Positions 1-12,520 of a stretch of DNA of 64,000 bases are shown piece after piece. The notes under the pieces were generated by a model. The model was not told where the DNA came from and did not search any database. It saw only the letters and a program-made list of their open reading frames with translations. The DNA lies in the NCBI GenBank assembly GCA_032690845.1, contig CM064429.1:18061013-18125012 (forward strand). Direction: 5' to 3'. Source of the stretch: Eleusine coracana subsp. coracana (taxonomy: Eukaryota > Streptophyta > Magnoliopsida > Poales > Poaceae). Positions within the stretch are counted from its first letter, which is position 1, and every line of letters starts with the position of its first letter. A program made the position numbers and the translations under genes.

Positions 1-579
1 AATCCATACACGAAGTGTAGAATATATTAGACTATGACTAGTATAATCTTGCTTATAATTATTTGACTATGTAACTATATAGGTAGACTAACATTAGAGA
101 TACGGCTTAGCTCGTCTGACTAAAACCCCCTAGTGACATAGGACTTTATTTATCTTTAGGAATGATTACTCTGTGTGTCACACTACCTCTATCCTTTATT
201 ATATACTTACCCCTGTATGAGCTATGATTATTCATACCAATCTTTATGACTACATTACTATTAGCAATCATATATTTATGCTATAGACTTCCTATAGTAG
301 AACTATAAATGAAAAGCTATTGTTGCAATCCAATAGTGAAATGCTACAACGGTATTATCTATGCGCTTGTGGATCTTACTATATTGACACTAAACTACAT
401 TTTTATAATTTTGTCTGGTGCAACGTTAAGAAGTGCCACAAGCATTTCTGGTGCCTAGCTAGGGATGATTATATCGATGTAACTTAGTAAATGTTAGCAA
501 GTGTCAACAAGCATTTCTGGCGCCGTTGCTGGGGATGATTATATTGATGTAACTTAGTAAACGTTAGCAAGTGTCAACA
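1..579 (+). repeat. 3' part of the 5' LTR
   Basis: This stretch matches the last 580 bases of the 3' LTR (about 8021-8600), with scattered differences visible throughout. It ends in GTGTCAACA at 579, nine bases before the primer-binding site. The start of the LTR lies outside the window. Confidence 0.88.
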
Positions 580-605
580 AGCATTTCCGGCGCCATTGCC
601 AGGGA
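432..605 (+). repeat. 70-bp tandem repeat spanning LTR end and primer site
   Basis: Three units begin at 432, 500 and 570. Each holds AGTGTCAACA (or AGTGCCACA), AGCATTTCTGG, a tRNA-Asp-like primer motif, GGGGATGATTAT and AACTTAGTAAACGTTAGCA. Units are 68-70 bp, and the third is cut short by the internal region. The same array occurs at 8453-8600 in the 3' LTR. Because every unit contains both an LTR terminus and a primer-site copy, the position of the functional LTR end is ambiguous. Confidence 0.85.
588..605 (+). other. Primer-binding site, tRNA-Asp type
   Basis: The sequence CGGCGCCATTGCCAGGGA follows the LTR end by eight bases and matches the complement of the plant tRNA-Asp 3' end with three mismatches. 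A better match (one mismatch) sits upstream at 518-535 inside the tandem repeat, and another at 8539-8556 in the 3' LTR. Confidence 0.75.
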
Positions 606-865
606 AGGCATAGACAAATATATGTTGTTAATAATAACTTAAGCATATTGATTTTATGGTAGTCAGGGTTTATGCAGGCTAACCTTGTATGTTTTCTGCC
701 TTTTAGTGTGAAAACAGGGTAGTGTATGACCGGTTTCGATCTGCCTGAGAACTTCATCGAGAATCCAGAAAGAGTTCTAAGGAAAGGTAGACTTAACATC
801 TCGTCTCCTCGACACTCTAAGCTAGCTGATCAACCAGTCATACCGCACCACCAAGATCTAAGCCA

Positions 866-3148
866 ATGGCTGAAAAGGCTCTCAAGGACTACTCTACTTC
901 CTCTGCCAGTAACGTGCTCAGTAGGCCCGAGATTGACATCGGGGACGGAAACTTTGAGATCAAGACCAGTCTGATCACGATGGTGTAGGCTAGCCCAATC
1001 TGTGGGAAAGCCAATGAGGACGTGAGCACTCACTTGCAGCAATTCTTGGAGTTGTGCAGCACCTTTACCATAAGGAACGTGACTCCGAATGCCATTAGGC
1101 TCCGCCTGTTCCTGTTCTAACTGCTAGGCAAAGCCAAGCAGTGGTTCTACACCAACAAGGAGGTTGTCAACACCTGGGAGAAATGCTCCACTACGTTCCT
1201 CATGAAGTTTTTGTTGTTGGGTAAAACCAACTCCTTACGGGGAGGAATTTCTAGTTTCCCGCAGGCGGCTAGAGAAACAATACCAGAAGCATGGGAAAGG
1301 CTACAAGCGTACATCCTAGCATGTCCCCATCATGGAATGGATAAATGTCTTATTACCTAGAACTTCTATAGTGGACTGACCGCCTCAAGCCGTCAGCACA
1401 TTGATGCTACCGCTAGAGGAGCATTCTTCTCACTCACCGTCAAGTTGCCAACTGAGTTAATTGAGAAGATAGTCTCCAATCAAGGCTCGCATGATGAGCG
1501 ACTCCAGCCACGTGCATGAGGTATGCACACTGTCAAGGAGACGGATATGCTCGCCACGAAAGTGGACCTTATCTTGTAGTGGCTCGACATCCACGACGAC
1601 CCTAGCCTTAAGAGCACAGTACAAGCTCTGGACCATTGCATGACGTGCAAAGTCTGTGGCAACACGGGACATTCGGGCAATGATTGCCCGGAGACTCGTG
1701 AGGAGGCTGCGTTCGTGAACAACGGGTATCGCCCTCAAGGAGGTCAGGGGTGGCAACCACGCCCCTATCAAGGAGGTAACAACAGAAATAATTCTTTCAA
1801 TCCTAACCAACCTTCCTTGAAAGATCTTGTCTTTGGCCAAACTAAAATTAATGAAAACTATAGTAAAAATTTTTCCTCCACTGACAAGACTTTAGAAAGC
1901 ATTAATCTAAGTGAGAAGGCTTATCTTCTTCTTGTAAGAGCCAGCTAAGCTTTAATAAAATGTTTGAAACTCAGTTAGCTCAAATAGCCGCTGCCCTACC
2001 TACTTTGAACTGTGGGAAAATTTCAGGGCAACCCGAATCTACCACAGAAAATGTTAATGCGGTGACGACGTGTGGGGGTAAATCCACTCGCGACCCGCCA
2101 AATCCTAACAATGCTGGGACAGCTAATGAGAAGAAGGATGGACCCTCTGACGACATTGAAGATGAAGTGGTTCATGATGAGAAGATGGCTCCACACGAGT
2201 TTTATGACCCAAGTACTCTGTCGTTTCCCCGCAGAAACAAGAAGCCAACTGTGGATGAGCAATTTGCCCGCTTTGTTTAAATTATCAAGAAAATCCACAT
2301 CAACATGCCCTTGGTGGACGCAATGCAAGTACCAACCTATGCTTGCTACCTCAAGGACATGTTGAGCAACAAGCGTCCAATGCCCACCACAAAGGTTATC
2401 AAGCTTACAGAAGAGTGTAGCGTCGTTATACTCAACTTGCTTCCTAAAAACAAGAAGGATCCTGGCTATCCAACAATCTCATGCTCAATTAGCATGGAAT
2501 TCTTCGTCCAAGCACTCTGTGATCTTGGAGCCAGTGTCAGTGTTATGCTAAGGGCTGTCTTCGACAAGCTGAAATTCATAGACTTAGCCCCCACTCCTAT
2601 GTAGCTACAGCTAGCAGACTCATCAGTGCGGTATCCCGTAGGGATTGCAGAAGACATTCCGGTGAAGATCCGTGGATGTTTTGTCCTAGTGGATTTCATG
2701 GTGTTGGATATGGGCATTGATAAGAAAACACCCTCATCCTTGGGCAACCATTTTTAAGCACCGCAGACACACAAATTGATGTCGGGGCCGGAGTGATCCA
2801 CCTCAACATTAATGGCAAGGAGGAGAAATTTGACTTTCGACCAAGAGTGGAAAAATGTTCCATGGTCAAGGTTAAGTTTGGGCCGAACCTACAGAACATC
2901 AAGGAAGTAGAAGTGAGGCCAAGAAAGGACAACCTCGTGGACTTTATGCTAAACTTCTTGGCACAAGAGAACCCCACTCTTGCCACCCAGAAAAACAAGG
3001 CAACAGGCACGCTTGAACTCTGGACAAAGAAGCAGTTGGTGAAGAAGAATCTTTCATCCACACCATCCAAGAAGGTGAAAAAGGTGTGGCGTCCAAAGAA
3101 GACATCCACGTCCTCATCTCCAAACAAGGATGTGCCGATAGCAAGCTA
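866..3148 (+). pseudogene. gag-protease region of the Athila-like element
   Basis: Starting at the ATG at 866 the translation follows a gypsy gag of the Athila/Tat type. It has a retrotransposon gag domain (conceptual pieces LLGKAKQWFY and LTVKLPTELIEK), then a CX2CX4HX4C zinc knuckle at 1645-1686 (CKVCGNTGHSGNDC). A linker rich in Asn, Gly and Gln follows, then a retropepsin-like segment around 2510-2750 with CDLGASVSVM, where the usual Asp-Ser/Thr-Gly triad reads Asp-Leu-Gly as in many Athila elements. Reading requires crossing several in-frame stops (for example near 986, 1118 and 1930) and frame changes, so no full product can be made. In an active element gag would form the particle and protease would mature it. 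Confidence 0.8.
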
Positions 3149-3857
3149 AACATCAAAGGAGAGAAACTCCCGTCCACCGGACTCAACATTGATGAACCCT
3201 GGCCGGCAGGTTAAACAGTATTTATCCATATTTCCTTTTTCAAAACTTTTTTATTTCAATTTGCATATTTGATTTTTCACTGCATGTTGGAATATATTCC
3301 AACCCAAATCAAAAGAAATGGAATTTTTTGGAGTTTATCTTTTTGCGATTTTGGATTTGCAGAAAGTTTGAAAATGTTTTTCTTTCAAACATATTTTCTT
3401 TCTTATGGGCCTCCACTAGTGGAGCCTACTGTCCAGAGCTGTGGACCAGAGGGGCCAACCCCTAGTCGGCCGACCTGACCCTTTGGTTGGCCGACCAGAG
3501 AGCAACAGCTCTTTGGCCCCACTTGCCCCAATGGCTAGCAAGCAACGGCCATGTTTCAAATTGACCGTTGCTCTGCTCTGCTATTTAAGGCAATGGCTGG
3601 GAAAGGGAGCTCTTCACTCCATTCACATTTTTCACCTCTACTCTTTGCTCTAGCCATTTGCTTCTATTTTCTCCAAGCTCTTGCATTGCTCAACACTCTG
3701 AAAATTCCACCAAAAATATTTGCTTTGATTCGCATTTGCATTTATGAGTTGGTTTTAAATATGCAAGAGTTTCCAACGGAGCTTTTGTTTGGTCTTTTTC
3801 ACTAATCTTAACCCCCGCTCGAGTTGCTCTTATGTTGGTTTGTTGAGGTGTGCAGGG

Positions 3858-5392
3858 ATGAACAAGATGAAGCGAGCCTTAAACAAAATCAAAAACAAGG
3901 TGACGGGATGCCCAAGTCATGCAACTCCTACACCTTCAATGGTGTATAGCACTCGCTCTCGTCACCAATGTCTTGAGGAAGAGCTAGAAGAAGACGCACC
4001 GGTTGAGGAACCGACATAATTAGAGCCGGAAGCATTGCCGTATTTCAGCAATATTCAACTCCGACTCCACACCGACCGTGACCTCGACTTGGTTGGAAAG
4101 AGAGAACGTGACATCTATCGGATGATCACCAACCGGTCTTACATTCCTACGCGAACGTATGATCTGGACTTTTTTTCCAAAATAGGTATGGACACTGAAT
4201 TTGCTTCTATCTTTCATGTTGTGGGATGGGATGGTTTTGTTTCGGTAGTTGAGCCTTGCTCTCGCCTGCTTACCATTCAGTTCTTATGCACCCTTCAATG
4301 GGATGGTGATAGGATTTCATTCCGATTCAATGGAATGAAAATCTCACTCACCTGGAGACAATTCAGTGATTTGCTAGTTCTCCTATCGCTGCTTTGGATT
4401 TTCATTCTGAACATTTTGGTTTTTACAAAAGTAGTTTTTGGGAGGAAATAACAGGGCACACCCTTGCCCTGTCACCTAGAAATATGGATATCAATAATCC
4501 TACCTTGCGTTTTATGCATAAATTGTTGGCAATGACTTTGTTCCCTAGAAAGGATGTTAGAACTATACAGCGGGATGAAATGTTTCTTCTTTACTGCATG
4601 GTTAACAAAATAAAATTCTCGCCTATTATAGCCAAGGTTAAGCAATGGGTCGAAGTTATTAAACAAGTAGGAGATTTTGAATCCACGTCCCAGATTTATC
4701 GCCTTGTGCACAATCTTGGTTTACTTAGGAACGCCCATATCAATGATTTAAATTTTGAACGGGCTGTCCTAGGCAAACAATTCTTTAGATTGGGACATTC
4801 TCTGAAACAAGTACTCAATGGATCTTTGGTTTATTTCTTTCCCGATTATGCAAATGAAATCTAGTTACCTAACATGGATTTTCATTTGTATAACTATGAT
4901 AACTAACCATTCCTTTAGAGACATGCTTTGCAGCTCGCATGAACATTGTTTCTGGTCCTATGACCAGAAACAAATCGTGGAGGAACACCGAGGCATCCTT
5001 CCCGAGGGAGGATCCAAGAACGGGTTCTGGGGATCACGCCATTCCTCACGGAAGTGGTAGTGCATCCTGGGACACCGGTGAATGGCTCGGGGGGAGCCTA
5101 CGGTGGCTCAAATTCCAGTGGCTTACCACCACCGTTCAGCACACATCACTCTCGCAGCGGTTCAAGGAGGGGCACAAACGACCTCATAAGACAAATTGAC
5201 AGTATGTACCTCCAGATTGATGCATTGGACCATACCATCCACACTCATATCTAGCAGGAAAATGAGTGGAGAGATGACGTTCAACGACAGCTCTCAAGAA
5301 TTGAGAATAAGGTCTCTTGGCATAACACCCAAATGAGCTCTTATTTTTATTCTCAAGGCTACTTCGGTCAGGGGCCGCCGCCATTCGAGTGA
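3858..5392 (+). pseudogene. Second ORF of the element, ATHILA ORF-1-like
   Basis: From the ATG at 3858 (MNKMKRALNKIKN) a protein can be followed through one stop at 4017-4019 and a frame change near 4380-4400. Its conserved-looking core reads RTYDLDFFSKIG, FHVVGWDGF and MKISLTWRQFSDLL, a pattern like the extra ORF of Athila elements, and ends in a Gly/Ser-rich tail (about 5050-5250) and a short coiled-coil-like stretch. The function of such ORFs is not established. It takes the place where reverse transcriptase and integrase would be expected. Confidence 0.6.
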
Positions 5393-6768
5393 GCTAAAGC
5401 CAGCTTGGGGGGAATTCCTCCCCCTAATGTGAAGGTATCTTGTATCATTTCTCTTTCCAATCACCACTTGAATGATAAACTAAAAACATGAAAAAGATTT
5501 ATTTCCCTTTCACATGCATGATAAATAGAAAACCTAATAATAGTAATGAATAAATCCATGCGCGGTATGAATGCATAAGGTTTCCTATGTTGAGATGATA
5601 AATAGTTGCTCTTTCTTTTATTCCTTTCATATGCCCAGTTTACAACTTAGCACTCTATCTAGTTTTGGTTTGTTGGCATGATTAAATTTCACCACAAATA
5701 CACTAATGGGTAGCATAAACATTATCCTTCTAGGTTGTTGGGAGATATGATAAGGTTAGTTAGGGCTGCTATGATCTTGCTCAATTTGTGAAACTTGACA
5801 CCCGAAAAATTAATTTGATAAAAATGACAAGTTCCTCATTGATATATATTCCTGCCATAGCCATATGTTGTTCTATATTGCAAAACCTTCTATATACGCT
5901 ACTTGCATTTTCATTGAGCCTTGTCAAAATTGTGTGACCCTAGTGAGAAATATTTACTACATACATGATCAAGTCCACGCATATCATGCTAAGTTTCCAC
6001 ACTGGAAATTAGCAATCATCCTTGTCACACCATCCATCCACAAAATAAAGACTTCGTCTTCATGATTAATCTCTACCAAAGGCAATCAAGGTTATGGCTA
6101 TCAAAAAAAATATAGAGGAAAAGATTCTTGCTCTATGTATAGCTTGACAAAAAAAAACTCTTGCTCCATCAAGAGCTTCAGAGAGAAAAAAAAAAGATAG
6201 CCAATACTGCCAAAGGTAGAGATAGACAAAGTAAAAAGAGTCTCCATTCCACTCCACCAAATCCACCACACATGCACATCTGGATCATGCTTGTAGGAAA
6301 TGTTTTCTCCATGGATCCACTCTTTTGACTCGGCGATACATGAAATACAGGTATGCCATAATTATCCTTACCCTGAGCTCCACATATCAGCCTTTAGAGG
6401 TAGGATCTTTCAGGCATCATAAGCCTTGGTGCGGAATTTATACAGTTTGAGCGATCTGAGTGAATCATTTGAGGAACTTAGATTTATCATAAAAATTAAC
6501 CTCTAGGCTAAAGTCGATCAAAAAGAGTAGATGTAATGGTAGTCTTACAAACTATTCTATCTTCCAACTGCCCAAGATTTGGAGAAGCTACAACACACCA
6601 TAGGTAATAAAAGGTGAAGTACTCATGCCAACTTATTCAATACTTTATAGAGTGTATTAGTTGTGCATATGGGTATATGTTAAGAATAAGATATTGTAGC
6701 AACTCCTGATCAACACAAACCTAAGTTTTGCCTTCACTCGGGGCCAGCAAAGGTTCCGCTTGGGGGTT
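5393..6768 (+). other. Internal non-coding region between ORF2 and the 3' LTR
   Basis: No protein-coding signal is seen. The region opens with a poly-purine/poly-pyrimidine stretch at about 5405-5425 and closes with TTGGGGGTT (about 6760-6768), which acts as the likely polypurine tract immediately before the 3' LTR. Confidence 0.55.
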
Positions 6769-8600
6769 TGTTGACGGTCGTTAAGTGCCAATTTCGACCG
6801 TCAATATACCTATAAAAATAGGAAGACTTAGCATTTCATACTTGCATGTTAGTTAGAAATAATAAGATTCCACTTGTCCGTTGAGAATTATGTGCATGCA
6901 AGAATTTGGTATATTAAATGTGGAGAAATGGAGCACAATACGGGAAACCATAGTTCCAGCCAATGAGACGGTGCCAACTGGACTTCCCTCGGATTGCATA
7001 CCTGGTTGCACAGGATTCCTCCGGAGAACATCGACTTATTTCAGAAGAGGACCCACCTATTAGCCACCCCTAAGTAAGCACACCCTGAGGGGGCCCACTC
7101 CCAGGTCGACTGACCTAGGGGCTTGGTCGGCTGACCAAGTCTTGAGCCCAATTCGGGTGGGCTTCCACATGTCAACTCATGAGCTCTTCAGCAAGGTCGG
7201 TCCATGTCGATTCCGTGGCGGTTACGCTCTAGTACTGACCTTTGGCCCCTATAAATAGAGGGGGAGAGATCCACTCCAACACACACACTCATGAGTTACT
7301 CATTTCCCTATTTCACTTAGTAGTTTCCTAGTCCTAGTGGAGTTTAGTGTAGGAGGAGGCTTGCTCAAGTCTCCAAGTCATAGGAGTATTGGTATGGCTC
7401 TTGTATCTATAAATAGAGGGGGAGAGCTCCACTCCAACACACACACTCATGAGTTACTCATTTCCCTATTTCACTTAGCAGTTTCTTTTATATTATAATT
7501 ATGATTTTGCTCTATTCCATTAATATAGTTCTTCCTTATAGTTATGCTTATGATATGTGTTCCTTATTTGGTTATATATCATATTCATGTCATAGGACTT
7601 TATGCTTTCATGATGGTATAGATTTGCTACCTTATTGTCATGATTGTCATTACCTTGACTATAGTCTAAATGTTATAATGCTAGTTGTACTTTGGTCTAG
7701 TTGTGATGATTCAACATGGGTTTGATATCCAATTAGGATTGCAATTGCTTAGCTCATGACTTGTTAATCCGTAGGGTTAGAGTTATGTATGCTTTAGTAC
7801 TTGTTAATTCAATTCGTGATTCTAGTGTTTGATTGATGCTAGGATTCTACTTAAATGTGTAAGCACGGTGCTTAGACAGCTAGGTAGTATTGATCACCTC
7901 GTAATCCACGGTTTGTAGAGGTAGGCAGTAGGTGGTGACAGCCCTATCTGTCCATTGTACTCCTCCACATTCAGTTACGACGTGTGTCCAAGACGGAGTT
8001 GCCTTGTCTATGCCGGGCATGAATCCGTACATGAAGTGTTGAATACATTACACTATGACTTGTATGACCTTGCTTATAATTATTTGACTATTTAACTATA
8101 TAGGTAGACTAACATTAGAGATACGACTTAGCTCGCCTAACTAAAACTCCCTAGTGACTTGGGACTTTATTTATCTTTAGGAATGATTACTCTGTGTGTC
8201 ACACTACCCCTATCCTTTATTATATACTTACCCCTGTATGAACTATGATTATTCATATCAATCTTTATAACTACATTACTATTAAAAATCATATATTTAT
8301 GATATAGCCTTCCTATGGTAGAACTATGAATGACAAGCTATTGGATCAATCTAATAGTAAAATGCTACAACGGTATTATCCGTGCGCTTACGGATCTTAC
8401 TATATTGACACTTCAGTGCATCTTTATAATTATGTCTGGTGCGACATTAAGAAGTGCCACAAGCATTTCTAGCGCCTAGCTGGGGATGATTATATTGGTG
8501 TAACTTAGTAAACGTTAGCAAGTGTCAACAAGCATTTCTGGTGCCGTTGCCGGGGATGATTATGTTGATGTAACTTAGTAAACGTTAGCAAGTGTCAACA
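6769..8600 (+). repeat. 3' LTR of the Athila-like element
   Basis: The LTR starts TGTTGACGGTCGTTAAG at 6769 and ends GTGTCAACA at 8600, about 1832 bp, with a 7-bp terminal inverted repeat TGTTGAC/GTCAACA. Its last 580 bases repeat window positions 1-579. It contains two tandem promoter copies (see separate entry) and the 70-bp LTR-end repeat at 8453-8600. The solo LTR at 51465-53083 on the other strand starts with a similar TGTTGACGATCGTTAA and shares blocks, so it belongs to a related family. Confidence 0.85.
7250..7416 (+). promoter_or_regulatory. Duplicated LTR core promoter (two TATA boxes)
   Basis: TATAAATAG occurs at 7250-7258 and again at 7408-7416. Each box is followed by the same 80-base block (AGGGGGAGAG...CACTCCAACACACACACTC...CATTTCCCTATTTCAC), with a period of 158 bases. 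The arrangement is a tandem duplication of the LTR promoter and predicted transcript start. Confidence 0.7.
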
Positions 8601-8631
8601 CCCTTTGAGATGACCATCATAAGAGATTTTT

Positions 8632-9515
8632 AGTAAGTTTCACTAATCCAACTGGGGACAAGTTCAGATCCCTGGAAGATGCAAATCCCCTGAGTGAATT
8701 TGAGCCATTGGATTGGATCCCCATCGATTTTACTAAAAATCTGTTGAGTATGAAGAGGACGTTTGATCCAAAGTTTGCTTCTTCGTTAGGAATTGAATAT
8801 AATTTTCCTAGTAATACAAAGACATCTAAAATATTGGATGAAGCATTGATTGGAGAGGTATTAGGAAAATTATACAAGGAGGATTTAGTAATAGAAGATT
8901 CAAAAATTAAGCAAGCAAAGAGATTGCTCGATCGTTCTTTTGTCCCCTCACCATATGAAGGACTTTGTGGGGTATATGCAATCAGTCTTGCTCAAGAAAC
9001 AGAAGAAGATCCCCACATAAAATGCAAAATAGAGGGCATAGAGTTTCCCAGAGCCTTATGTAACTTCAGTTCTTGTGTTAGTCTTATGACTTATGAAGCA
9101 TTCGCGAAAATGCTAGCTGAAGTTAAAGGGCACCTAATTGGCACTGAACTAGAATTGATCATGGTGGATGGGAGACGAACCAAACCACTAGGAGTCATTA
9201 GAAATATGAAGATTGTGATAAAAACAAATGTTGTCCCAGTCAATGTATTCATTCTTGACAAAGAAGAGGTAGGAGTAGAAGACATCGTTTTGGGAAGACC
9301 TTTCTTAAGATTGGTATAAGCAGTATTCGATGTAGGACAGGGATGTCTCAAATTTACATTAAGAGGAGAAGAAGTTATTTTTAATTTTCAACCCAACCCT
9401 CGCACCCTGAAGGAATTTCTCTCACAACAGGACAAAGAAATTAACATAGAATACGAAGATCCTCTGAATAAGATATTGGATGATGAAGTCTTTAAAAAAA
9501 CTATCAAGATGCAGT
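8632..9515 (+). pseudogene. gag C-terminus and retropepsin of the outer gypsy element
   Basis: An open stretch of about 200 codons (8708-9319) carries a retropepsin-like region: FSSCVSLMTYE stands where the DTGA-type active site is expected, and the typical flap/closing motif reads DIVLGRPFL near 9285-9305. The frame continues after a TAA at 9317-9319 to about 9515 as the usual linker (GCLKFTLRGEEV). The catalytic Asp-Thr/Ser-Gly is not recognisable (FSSCVS), so the protease was probably inactive even before the stops. Confidence 0.6.
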
Positions 9516-9660
9516 AGATGTCGATCGGCACCAGAGGCATGTTGGTCGGCATGGGAGGAATGGCGATCGGCATAGAAACAACCTTCAGGAATTTGAGCCT
9601 TTAGGAGACCTAGATCTAGCAGAAGCCCCTGATGTCAAACAAAAACCACTCCCGGAGGGT

Positions 9661-11170
9661 TTGCGATATGATTCTCTAGGAAAGAACAATACTTATCCTG
9701 TCATTGTTAATAGTGCCCTAAGCAAAGTCGAAACAACAAGACTTCTTGCAGCTTTGAAAAGATACAAGAAGGCTATTGGATATTGCTTGGATGATACAAA
9801 AGGGATAAATCCAGCTTTCTGTACACACAAGATAAATCTCAAGGATTCTGCTAAACCCGTGGTTGAAGGATGAGAAGATTGAAAGAAGGCATGAAAAAGG
9901 TGATAAAGAAAGAAGTTCTAAGGCTCCTTAATGCCGTAATGATATATTGAGTACCTAACAGTGAATGGGTTAGCCTAGTGCATTGTGTACCTAAAAAGTG
10001 AGGATTGACAGTTGTGCCTAATGAAAACAATGAATTGATTTCTCAGCGCACAGTCACGGGATGGCGGATGTGTATTGATTACAGGAAGCTCAACAAAGCC
10101 ACGAAGAAATATCACTATCCATTACTATTTATCGATGAGATGCTTGAAAGGTTAGCCAAAAATTCTTATTTTGCTATCTTGATGGATACAGTGGTTTCTT
10201 CCAAATACATGTTTGACCAGAAGACCAGCACAAGACAACATTTACTTGTCCATATGGAACTTATGCCTACTGATGTATGCCATTCAGACTTTGCACTGCA
10301 CCAGCAACCTTCCAGAGATGCATGAATGCAATCTTCGCAGAGTTTATTGAAGACATCATGGAGGTATTTATGGATGATTTCTCTGTTCATGGAACCAATT
10401 TTGACAATTGTTTGGCCAACTTAGAGAAAGTTCCAAAGAGGTCTGTTGATGTGGATCTGGTCCTTAATTGGGAGATGTGTCACTTTATGGTCATAGAAGG
10501 TATTGTTTTGGGGCATGTTATCTTCAATAGAGGAATTGAAGTTGATAAAGCAAATATATCAATAGTAGAAAGGTTGCCTCCACCAAAAGATCTCAAAACT
10601 TTAAGGAGTTTCCTTGGACATGTGAATTTCTATCGACGGTTTGTTAAAGATTACTCCAAGATTGCTAAAACATTGACAGAATTGTTGCAAAAGGATGTAC
10701 CTTTTGAGATGGATAATGAAAGACTATGCGCATTCAGGAAATTAAAAGAAGCTTTATGTTATGCTCCTATTATGCAACCACCTGATTGGAATCTGCCTTT
10801 TGAAATTATGTGCAATGTGAGTGATTATGCAGTGGGTGCAGTTCTTGGATAGCGCAAGGAAGCTAAAATTCATGCAATCTACTATGCTAGTAAGACTCTT
10901 AATGACGCACAAATCAATTACACGACTACAGAGAAAGAAATGCTGGTAGTGATATTTGCTTTAGAGAAGTTTTGATCATATATCATCAACTCTAAGATCA
11001 TAGTCTATACGGATCATGCTACAATTAGATATCTTATTTCCAAAAACGAGTCTAAGCCCAGATTGCTTTGATGGGTCTTAATGTTGCAAGAATTTGATTT
11101 GGAAATAAGAGACAAGAAAGGAATCAAAAATTCTGTAGCCAATCATCTCTCACATATTATGTTCGATGAG
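9661..11170 (+). pseudogene. Reverse transcriptase and RNase H of the outer gypsy element
   Basis: Conceptual translation gives the RT entry motif WRMCIDYRKLNKAT near 10060-10100, then PFRLCTAPATFQRCMNAIF near 10280-10335. The catalytic FMDD follows at about 10368-10379, and SFLGHVNFYRRFVKDYS lies near 10607-10660. RNase H follows (YYASKTLNDAQINYTTTEKE near 10890-10935, VYTDHATIRYL near 11005-11035). Stops (for example at 9871-9873, 10323-10325, 10850-10852) and frame changes around 9950, 10280 and 10970 break the gene. The domain order RT-RNaseH-integrase identifies it as gypsy rather than copia. Confidence 0.85.
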
Positions 11171-12520
11171 GAAGATACAAATATTACTGATGAGATGCAA
11201 CAGGAACATCTATATGCAATATACGATACTAGAGATAATTGGATGCATGACATAATATCAGGATTTCAAGGAAACATGGATCATCTCTCACGCAATGCTA
11301 AACGCAAGGTAAGAAGCGAGATGCACAAATTCATCTGGGATGACCCTTACATGTATCGATATTGTGAAGATGGAGCCGTGAGAAGATGTGTTCCATGTAA
11401 TGAAAGATTTAGTATCCTTCAAAAGTATCATTCTTCTTTGGATTATGGAGTTCATTATGGACATTTCCGAACTCAAGCTAAGGTATGGGCTAGCGGATTT
11501 TATTGGCCTTCTATGCATGAAGATGCTAAAAGGTATGTTGCAACTTGCCCTCAGTGTCAATGAATTGGAAATACAAATAGTCGCAATGCTATGCCTCTTC
11601 AGTACAATTTGCAAGTTGATATATTTGATGTTTGGGGAATGGATTTCATGGGAACATTTGTTAATTCATATGGTTCTGAATATATACTGGTTGTTGTGGA
11701 TTATGGATCAAAGTGGGTCGAAGCTATACCATGCAGAGTCAGCTGTATAAGGGAATCTAGAGAAATGATCTTAGAATGCATTCTTCCACGATACGGAGTA
11801 CCTAGAGTCAATATAACAGATGGAGGAAGTCATTTTACTGGAAGCGAGTTCACCAAAGCTTTGGCAAAACTAGGCATTGAGCATAGAATCAGAACTGCTT
11901 ATCATCCACAGACCAACGGACAAGCAGAAACATCCAACAAAAAATTAAAGAGCATTCTCTAGAAGGTAGAGAGAAAGGAAGGAAAAGATTGGTCCAATAA
12001 GCTAAATGGAGCACTATGGGCCTCTCGAACGACATTCAAAACACCAATTGGTATGACACCTTATAAATTTGTGTATGGAAAAACTTGTCATCTCCCTATA
12101 GAATTGGAACATGGAGCATATTGGGCTACTAAAGAAATGAACTTGAATTTGGATGCTGCTGTAATGAAAAGGAAAATCCAGATTAGTGAGCTCGAGGAAA
12201 TAAGATTAAAAGCATATGACAACGCTGCGATTTACAAAGAAAAGACCAAACGGTGGTATGATAAGAAGTTGCTGAAAAAGGAGTTTCATGAAGGAGATAG
12301 GGTGCTTCTCTTCAATTCCATATTTCAATTATTTGGTAAAGGTTAATTGAAAAGCAAGTGGGACGACCCATATCTTGTTAGTCGGGTTTTCCCATCGGGA
12401 GTTGTTGTCATCATGGATGGAAGAAGAAATGAATACACGGTGAATGGTCAACGATTAAAGATATATCTGGAACCTGACACTTTTGAACTTAAATCTTTTG
12501 ATATTTATTACATCGAGTGA
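11171..12520 (+). pseudogene. Integrase of the outer gypsy element
   Basis: The zinc-binding part is visible as HYGHFRTQAKV...CPQC (about 11454-11560). The catalytic core shows DVWGMDFMG (first Asp near 11640), VNITDGGSHFTG (second Asp near 11820) and HPQTNGQAE with the Glu near 11925. The C-terminal part (RWYDKKLLKKEFHEGDRVLLFNS) extends to about 12340 and an end can be followed to the TGA at 12518-12520. In-frame stops at 11561-11563, 11960-11962 and 12344-12346 interrupt it. Confidence 0.85.

Larger units (their letters stand above)
1..8600 (+). mobile_element. Non-autonomous Ty3/gypsy LTR element, Athila/Tat-like (left end outside window)
   Basis: Positions 1-579 and about 8020-8600 are the same sequence in direct orientation, so the window opens inside a 5' LTR and the 3' LTR ends at 8600. 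The 3' LTR runs TGTTGAC...GTCAACA. Between the LTRs lie a tRNA-Asp-type primer site, a decayed gag-protease region and a second Athila-type ORF. No reverse transcriptase, RNase H or integrase can be read anywhere between 3150 and 6768, so the element must have depended on a relative in trans. The sequence at 8601 starts abruptly in the middle of another gypsy polyprotein, so this element is nested in that one. The target duplication cannot be checked because the left end is outside the window. Confidence 0.85.

Noticed and set aside
432..605. Regular 70-bp repeats that could be taken for a CRISPR-like array
   Set aside because: Units are contiguous without unique spacers and contain LTR-end and primer-site sequence in a plant retrotransposon.
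2696..3189. Minus-strand open frames over the gag-protease region
   Set aside because: Antisense shadows of recognisable gag-protease sequence.
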